From JAKQIM01 sp029557965 (GTDB lineage: Bacteria > Chloroflexota > Anaerolineae > Anaerolineales > UBA4823): a stretch of 64,000 nt of DNA. The position numbers and the translations under genes are program-made. Where the stretch lies: NCBI GenBank assembly GCA_035341015.1, contig DAOQUL010000005.1, positions 1 through 64,000 on the forward strand, read 5' to 3'. The notes under the pieces are model-generated. The model was not told the origin of the DNA, ran no database searches, and saw nothing but the letters and a program-made list of their open reading frames with translations. Positions 59,012 to 64,000 of this stretch are shown in pieces (position 1 is the stretch's first letter; every line of letters starts with the position of its first letter).

Positions 59012-59671
59012 TCAGGCCTCCTTCTCGCTGTCTAGCTGGCTGCGTAGGGCTTTGATGCCGTCAAAGGTGGCACTCACCAAAACGACGTCGTTTTCATCTA
59101 AGGCCGTCTCGCAAGATGGCAAGATCGCCCGCCCGGCGCGTGTCAGTCCCACGGGGCTGCATTCGCTGCCAGTGATGATCTCTCCCAGGGTATGCCCAGC
59201 CCAGGCTTTGGGGATGGTAAATTCGTAGATCTCTACCTCGCCATTGCCCGCTGAGAATACGGTGCGCATCTGGGTGTTATAGAGCAGTTCTTCCACACGC
59301 TGCGCTCCCCAACTCGAGGAGCTGACCACTTGCAGGTTGAAAGCTTCAAACATTGGGCGCCAGGCGGGGTCGTAGTTGCGGGCAATGATGTTTTGGATAT
59401 TAAATGCACTGCGCACTGCATGGGCCACGACCACATTGGTAGAATCAGAGTTTGTTACAACCGCCACGCCGTCAGCTTGTTCGATGTTGGCGCGGCGCAG
59501 CACGCTCTGGTCGAGGGCTTCTCCCTCTAACGTGCGGCCCAAAAAGTCGGGCGGCAGGTTATTGAAGGCCTTGCTGGCCTGGTCAATAATGGTAACCTGG
59601 TGGCCTCTTTGGAATAAGCGGTAGGCCAGCTCGGCGCCCACCCGTCCACAACCAATTACGGTATAGTTCAT
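59012..59671 (-). CDS. TrkA-type K+ uptake regulatory protein (RCK), first copy
   Basis: A 219-aa protein with an N-terminal Rossmann fold (YTVIGCGRVGAELAYRLFQ) and a C-terminal RCK_C domain (AWAGHTLGEIITGSECSP, ETALDENDVVLVSAT). It is separated from the transporter gene by 13 bp and from the second TrkA gene by 1 bp, so the three are one transcription unit. Confidence 0.9.
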   Translation of the reverse strand: MNYTVIGCGRVGAELAYRLFQRGHQVTIIDQASKAFNNLPPDFLGRTLEGEALDQSVLRRANIEQADGVAVVTNSDSTNVVVAHAVRSAFNIQNIIARNYDPAWRPMFEAFNLQVVSSSSWGAQRVEELLYNTQMRTVFSAGNGEVEIYEFTIPKAWAGHTLGEIITGSECSPVGLTRAGRAILPSCETALDENDVVLVSATFDGIKALRSQLDSEKEA

Positions 59672-59684
59672 AAGATACTGCTCC

Positions 59685-61631
59685 TTAATCTACCTGGTAA
59701 GGTACATCGGTGATGACGATGCCAGGTTTGAAAATCAACGCCATCCGGAGCCAGAATGCTGTGTTGGTGTGCAGCAGGCTGCTATACCAGCGGCGTGAAA
59801 CGAACTGCGGTACGACAATGGTGATGATCTCGTTGGGTTGGCGTTTCTCGGCTACATCTTCAATGTATTCTAGAAGCGGCTCTGCCAACAGGCGGTAAGG
59901 AGAATCCAGCATCACCAGGCGTAAGCCATCGCCCCAGGTCTCCCACTTTTGCTTCACCTTTTCGGCTTCGGCCGGATCCATGGAAACGTGGACGGCAGTG
60001 ATGTCGTCTGACAGGGTGAGGGCGTAGCGTAAGGCGGCTAAGGTGCCGCGGTGCACACTGCTGACCAGCAGGATGACCCGATGGCGAGCGATGCGGGCGG
60101 GTGCGCCGTAGTTTTCCAGCGATAGGCGGCGGGCCAGGTTCTTGTAGTGGGTATGGATAAAGGTGAAGACTGCCACCAATATCGGGATCAAGATCAGCAC
60201 CACCCAGGCGCCGGCGGCGAACTTGGTGACCGCGAAGACGAGCACTACCACCAGGGTGCAGAGCGCGCCAAAGCCGTTGATCACCATCTTTAGTTTCCAC
60301 AGGCGGTCATGCTGCAGGGTAGAGCCGCGCTGGACCACCTTTTCGCCGGGCTTGAGATGGCCTGCCTTCCACCAACGGCGCGCCATGCCCGATTGTGAGA
60401 GGGTGAATGATAAAAACACTCCAACGGCATACAGCGGGATCAGCCGGGTGACGCTGGCCTGGAAGATGATGATCAGAGCGCAGGCTACTGCCGCCAATGC
60501 CACGATGCCAGTTGAATAGACCAGGCGGCTGCCGCGAAAAGCAAACTGGCGCGGCAGGTAGCTGTCCATGGCCAAGAATGCGCTCAGGCGGGGAAAATCT
60601 GCATACGAGGTGTTGGTCGCCATGATCAGGATGACGGTGGTACCGGCGATCAGGGCCAGATAAAAAGGCCCTTGCCCGCCGTAGATCGTGCGGGCCAACT
60701 GTGAAATGACCGTTTCCTCTTCAGACGGCACTGCCCCAATTTGCGAAGCCAGGAAGGAGATCGCCAGGAAGAAGGCCGCCAGGATGCTTGCCATCCAGAC
60801 CAGGGTGATGCCTGCGTTGCGGCTGCGCGGTTCTTTGAAGGCCTGGATGCCATCCGAGATGGCCTCGATGCCCGTCAGGGCAGCGGTGCCGCTGGAGAAG
60901 GCATGCAAGATCAAGAAGGGGGTGACTGCCACGGCACTTTCAATGGCGTGCATGGTGGGGGGATCCATCACCTGGCCTAAAGACCCAGTCAGGTAGCGTA
61001 TTATGCCGACCATTACCGTGATGGCCATGATGCCAATAAAATAATAGGTGGGGATGGCAAAGGTAACGCCCGATTCTTTGACCCCACGCAGGTTGATGAG
61101 CATGATGAAGATCACCAACCCAATCGAGATCATGACCCGGTAATCGAATAAGGTAGGGAAAGCTGAGACGATCTGGGCGACGCCAGACGAGATGGAAACC
61201 GCAACGGTGAGAATGTAATCGGTCAGCAGCGCGGCGCCGGCAATTTGAGCCGGCAGTTGGCCCAGGTTATCGCGAACGACGATGTAGGCGCCACCGCCGT
61301 TTGGATAGGCGTGAACCGTCTGTTCGTAAGAGATGGCCACGATGGCCAACAGGATGGCAATGGCGATGGCGATGGGGAAGACATAGCCAAAAGCAATGGT
61401 GCCTGCTGCAGCCAGGATAACCATGATTTCTTGGGTGGCATAAGCCGTGGATGACAATGCGTCTGATGCAAAGACAGCCAGGCCAACTGCTTTTCCAATT
61501 GTTTGGTGGGGGGCGTCAGCGGTGGGGAGGGGGCGCCCTAAAAACCAGGTGCGCAGCGACCTGGGTGGTTTGTACTCGGTGGCACGGTGGAGAACGCCCG
61601 GATCGTGTTCATCTTGATCGTAGTTATTCAT
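59685..61631 (-). CDS. APC-family transporter, KimA-like potassium importer candidate
   Basis: A 648-aa permease. About 12 membrane helices (residues 35-500) include GLAVFASDALSSTAYATQE and GGAYIVVRDNLGQLPAQIAG, and a cytosolic C-terminal domain of about 130 residues resembles a UspA/KimA tail (HRVILLVSSVHRGTLAALRY). This architecture matches KimA, a high-affinity K+ importer of Bacillus, rather than amino-acid permeases. The adjacent TrkA/RCK genes support potassium. The ATG at 61631 is preferred over an in-frame TTG at 61655. Confidence 0.8.
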   Translation of the reverse strand: MNNYDQDEHDPGVLHRATEYKPPRSLRTWFLGRPLPTADAPHQTIGKAVGLAVFASDALSSTAYATQEIMVILAAAGTIAFGYVFPIAIAIAILLAIVAISYEQTVHAYPNGGGAYIVVRDNLGQLPAQIAGAALLTDYILTVAVSISSGVAQIVSAFPTLFDYRVMISIGLVIFIMLINLRGVKESGVTFAIPTYYFIGIMAITVMVGIIRYLTGSLGQVMDPPTMHAIESAVAVTPFLILHAFSSGTAALTGIEAISDGIQAFKEPRSRNAGITLVWMASILAAFFLAISFLASQIGAVPSEEETVISQLARTIYGGQGPFYLALIAGTTVILIMATNTSYADFPRLSAFLAMDSYLPRQFAFRGSRLVYSTGIVALAAVACALIIIFQASVTRLIPLYAVGVFLSFTLSQSGMARRWWKAGHLKPGEKVVQRGSTLQHDRLWKLKMVINGFGALCTLVVVLVFAVTKFAAGAWVVLILIPILVAVFTFIHTHYKNLARRLSLENYGAPARIARHRVILLVSSVHRGTLAALRYALTLSDDITAVHVSMDPAEAEKVKQKWETWGDGLRLVMLDSPYRLLAEPLLEYIEDVAEKRQPNEIITIVVPQFVSRRWYSSLLHTNTAFWLRMALIFKPGIVITDVPYQVD

Positions 61632-61671
61632 ATGATACTTCTTTTCTACCAGCAATATCCATCGGGATAAG

Positions 61672-61704
61672 AAAGCCCACCTGGCATGTAGCCTGGCAGG
61701 CTTT
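61672..61704 (-). terminator. Possible terminator after the flippase-like gene
   Basis: On the minus strand AAAGCC ... GGCTTT encloses partly complementary GCCAGG-type repeats and is followed by TCTT, just after the flippase-like gene ends and before the transporter starts. The pairing is imperfect. Confidence 0.4.
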
Positions 61705-61738
61705 AGCGGTCAGATTCTAAATTGAGATGGGTTGGGAG

Positions 61739-62770
61739 TCAATACTTCTCGGGCGATTTTTCACCACTTTGCCGGCTAAGTAGGCGAAAAGCGATCATCC
61801 CCACCAGCAGCGGCAGCCAGAAGGTGATGCCGCGATAGGCCAGCGTGATCAGGGCGGCGGCTTCAAGTGGGATATACATGGAGGTTAATGACAGCGTCAG
61901 GGCGCCTTCCACGATTCCAATCCCGGCGGGCGTGGGTGAGACAATGACGAAGAGGTAAGCAATGCTGTAACCGGCAATCACTGTGCCTACCGAGACAGGC
62001 ACCCGAAAAGCCAGGAAACATAAAAGCAGGATCAGCACCAAGAAGCCTTTGCTGGTCAACGCCATGCTGATGGGGGTGATCATGGAATGCGGCCGGTTGT
62101 GGAGTTCGAGCAATCCTTCGGCGGCGTCGTTGGCAAACTCTGTGGAGCGCTGTTCGGATAAGGTCTCACGGTGGGTGAAGGGACGAGAGACCCGGTTGAC
62201 CACGCGCACGCCCCAGGCCAAGACACGCCCCAGGGCTTGCCCCGAGCGTGTGCCCAGGTAAAGCAGCAGGGCCAGCACTGTTGCCACTGTAACCAGGACC
62301 GCCGAAGCCACAATTTCGCCTGTGTTCAGGTTATTACGCCGGATGAGCACGATCAGGCCGAGTGCCAGTACAGATAAGAAGCCAATGTAATCGAAGAGCA
62401 CATACAGCGCCCCGGCGACCATGGCGCGGGCAGGCGAGTAATTGCGACGGCGGGCTTCAGCAACGAATATGGTGATGCCTCCGACACCGCCCGAAGGCGC
62501 AATCACATTTACAAAGTTAGCCGAAGCTACCAGCAAAAGCATGGAGGCGATGCTTTCTTGGATACCTAAGCCGCGGTAAATGCCGCGAAAGCAGGCGGCA
62601 ACGCTGACCAGCCAGGCAAGCCACAAAACCAATGCCGCCACCAAAAAACGCCAATCGCCCTGTTGAATGGTTGCAACGATCGATTCGAGCTCAGCCGCCC
62701 GCCCAATGACGAACAGGATGCCCAGCATGAGAATGATGGCAATGAGGAACTTACGTACGCTGGCAACCAT
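61739..62770 (-). CDS. Lysylphosphatidylglycerol synthase/flippase-like membrane protein (UPF0104)
   Basis: A 343-aa integral membrane protein with about eight helices. The central motif NFVNVIAPSGGVGGI and the late VSPTPAGIGIVEGALTLSL are typical of the LPG-synthetase transmembrane family. Without a synthase domain such proteins are likely lipid flippases or mannosyl-type transporters. It starts 10 bp after the YugP-type peptidase gene ends. Confidence 0.85.
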   Translation of the reverse strand: MVASVRKFLIAIILMLGILFVIGRAAELESIVATIQQGDWRFLVAALVLWLAWLVSVAACFRGIYRGLGIQESIASMLLLVASANFVNVIAPSGGVGGITIFVAEARRRNYSPARAMVAGALYVLFDYIGFLSVLALGLIVLIRRNNLNTGEIVASAVLVTVATVLALLLYLGTRSGQALGRVLAWGVRVVNRVSRPFTHRETLSEQRSTEFANDAAEGLLELHNRPHSMITPISMALTSKGFLVLILLLCFLAFRVPVSVGTVIAGYSIAYLFVIVSPTPAGIGIVEGALTLSLTSMYIPLEAAALITLAYRGITFWLPLLVGMIAFRLLSRQSGEKSPEKY

Positions 62771-62780
62771 GCGGGGGGCG

Positions 62781-63476
62781 TTAATCCTCTCGCCGGCCTA
62801 TGCCGCCCGCAAGGCCAGTAAAATACAAGAGTTGCATCACAGCGCTGAAAAGGCTGGCAACATAGGTCAGGGCGGCAGCAGTCAGCACGCTGTTAACGCC
62901 GCGAGCTTCATCTTCTCCGGCCACAATGCCAGTATCGGCCAGCAGGCGGCGAGCGCGAGCAGATGCATCTAGCTCAACGGGCAGGGTGGCCAGTGCAAAG
63001 AGTGCTCCGCCTGAGAATACCAATACCCCCAGCCAGGCCAGGTTTGCCATCTGGAGCATCAAGCCCAAGACGATCAAGATCCAGCCCAGGTAAGAGCCAA
63101 TGTTCACCGCTGGCACCAGGGCTGCTCTCAGGCGCAGCAGGAAGTACCCTTCTTGGTCTTGCATGGCATGGCCCAACTCGTGGGCGGCAATCGCCAGGGC
63201 GGCCACCGAGGGGCTGTTGTAGACGCCCTCTGAAAGCCGCAGCACCTTGGTGGAGGGATCGTAATGGTCGGTTAGGTTTCCGCGGATGCCTTCAATGCGG
63301 ATGTGGTACAGGCCGGCAGCCATCATCAGTCGTTGGGCAGCCTGGGCACCCGTCAGGCGGCTGCGGGCTGGCACCTGGCTCCAGCGGCGGTAAGCCATCG
63401 AAACATATGCTTGGGCCAGCATCATCAGCAAAAATGCCGGCAGCATGTACATCAGGTAGCGTGAATCGAAAAACAT
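62781..63476 (-). CDS. YugP-family membrane zinc metallopeptidase
   Basis: A 231-aa membrane protein. An N-terminal helix (about 8-27), the zinc site AAHELGHAMQD with H99-E100-x2-H103, and three to four further hydrophobic segments (about 120-140, 150-170, 205-220). YugP-type peptidases (DUF2 family) are of unknown substrate. It follows the S41 peptidase. Confidence 0.9.
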   Translation of the reverse strand: MFFDSRYLMYMLPAFLLMMLAQAYVSMAYRRWSQVPARSRLTGAQAAQRLMMAAGLYHIRIEGIRGNLTDHYDPSTKVLRLSEGVYNSPSVAALAIAAHELGHAMQDQEGYFLLRLRAALVPAVNIGSYLGWILIVLGLMLQMANLAWLGVLVFSGGALFALATLPVELDASARARRLLADTGIVAGEDEARGVNSVLTAAALTYVASLFSAVMQLLYFTGLAGGIGRRED

Positions 63477-63488
63477 GGCTAATTGTCC

Positions 63489-63520
63489 TGAGGTGATGGC
63501 CTTTCCGGGCCATCACCTCA
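63489..63520 (-). promoter_or_regulatory. 13-bp hairpin between the S41 and YugP genes
   Basis: A perfect stem TGAGGTGATGGCC/GGCCATCACCTCA (63489-63501 and 63508-63520) with a 6-nt loop lies between two minus-strand genes. No U-run follows, and the Shine-Dalgarno of the next gene is close, so it is more likely a stability or attenuation structure. Confidence 0.5.
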
Positions 63521-63529
63521 CAGGAATCC

Positions 63530-64000
63530 TTACTTCAGCAGTTCGAGTGCTTTCTGTAGTTGAGGGTCAACATCATTCTCGATGTCTGCGTCGGTGCGCT
63601 CAACCACATAGTCGGGCGTGAGCCCAATCTCGTGGATCCAGCGTTGATCAGGTGTCAGCCAACGCGCAATGGTCACGCGAACGGCACCCTGTTCGTCTGA
63701 AAGCGGGATCCAGGTTTGCACAGAGCCTTTGCCGAAGGTGGTCACACCCACCAGGGCAGCCCGGCCGCGGTCTTGCAGGGCGCCAGCCACCAGCTCAGAG
63801 GCCGATGCCGACCATTCGTTGACCAAGACGACCATGGGGATATCGTAGGCAACGCCCTGGCCGCTGGCGGTGTATGTATCGCGAGCGCCATCGCCATACT
63901 CTTCGTAGGCGATCACGCCGTCTTGAATGAATTCGGAGCCAATTTCAACGGCCGCGTTGAGGTAGCCGCCGCCGTTATTGCGCAGGTCAAGGATCAGGCC
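63530..64000 (-). CDS. S41-family C-terminal processing peptidase, C-terminal part
   Basis: The last 156 codons of a gene entering from the right edge. The reading begins GLILDLRNNGGGYL, then MVVLVNEWSASASELVAGAL with the catalytic Ser and TFGKGSVQTWIPL with the catalytic Lys of a Ser/Lys dyad. This is the CtpA/Prc fold that trims exported proteins. The N-terminal PDZ and signal peptide are outside the window. Confidence 0.93.
   Translation of the reverse strand, partial: GLILDLRNNGGGYLNAAVEIGSEFIQDGVIAYEEYGDGARDTYTASGQGVAYDIPMVVLVNEWSASASELVAGALQDRGRAALVGVTTFGKGSVQTWIPLSDEQGAVRVTIARWLTPDQRWIHEIGLTPDYVVERTDADIENDVDPQLQKALELLK

Overview
The window is about 57 % G+C, densely coded, and looks like a chromosome segment of a Chloroflexota bacterium, most likely class Anaerolineae. 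The evidence is a ribosomal protein S12 with the internal insertion I associate with this phylum, secreted proteins with tandem GYP/QYFxRARFE repeats, many lipoproteins with Thr/Pro-rich linkers, DUF3467 and translin-like genes, and the absence of any phage or plasmid signature. No tRNA, rRNA, CRISPR array or intact insertion sequence was seen.

Layout. (1) 1-7246, minus strand: a str-type operon rpoB-rpsL-rpsG-fusA-tuf with a strong promoter and a hairpin-containing leader; rpoC is not next to rpoB. (2) 7661-9240, plus: era and a lysoplasmalogenase-like membrane protein, closed by a 23-bp perfect inverted repeat. (3) 9283-15717, minus: an ECF sigma / anti-sigma / bactofilin-like membrane protein operon with an ECF-type promoter in front of it, then YitT, a beta-hydroxyacid dehydrogenase, an S51-type protein with a CysRS-like tail, and an SDR-type threonine dehydrogenase. 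(4) 15780-30115, plus: a lipoprotein; a DNA methyltransferase / zinc-ribbon / PD-(D/E)XK-like trio; a GH3 glycosidase; and a run ssb, DUF3467, translin-like, an interrupted Cas4-like nuclease, nadK, a B-box membrane protein, recN and a class A PBP homologue that has lost its catalytic residues. (5) 30165-33874, minus: an HtrA-like lipoprotein, a truncated Nudix gene and a second ECF sigma/anti-sigma pair. (6) 33978-35835, plus: a small membrane protein, a HAD hydrolase and a repeat-containing secreted protein. (7) 35922-42674, minus: an operon of a receiver-roadblock-dead IS200 transposase fusion, polA and a TPR protein. (8) 42772-50401: a lytic transglycosylase-like protein (+), rho and an M23 peptidase (-), an OsmC protein and a disulfide oxidoreductase whose catalytic cysteine codon is TGA (-), and a sortase fused to DUF11 (+). 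(9) 50454-64000, all minus: S41 and YugP peptidases, a flippase-like protein, a KimA-like transporter with two TrkA/RCK proteins, rpmH-rnpA-yidD-lipoprotein-yidC-jag, a PfkB kinase, parA-parB and an amidohydrolase.

The observations most worth following up are: a probable selenocysteine UPYC active site with a matching bacterial SECIS-like hairpin (47721-48389); a response-regulator-like protein carrying a domesticated IS200/Y1 transposase domain without HUH or Tyr residues, upstream of polA (41079-42674); a class A PBP pseudoenzyme (27221-30115); a methyltransferase/PD-(D/E)XK gene group (16657-19185); a Cas4-like gene split by one in-frame TAA (23229-24017); and an amidohydrolase whose conserved N-terminus lies upstream of every canonical start codon, with ATA best placed after the Shine-Dalgarno sequence (50454-52043). 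Seven genes have a -10 hexamer ending 6-8 nt before the start codon, which suggests frequent leaderless transcription.
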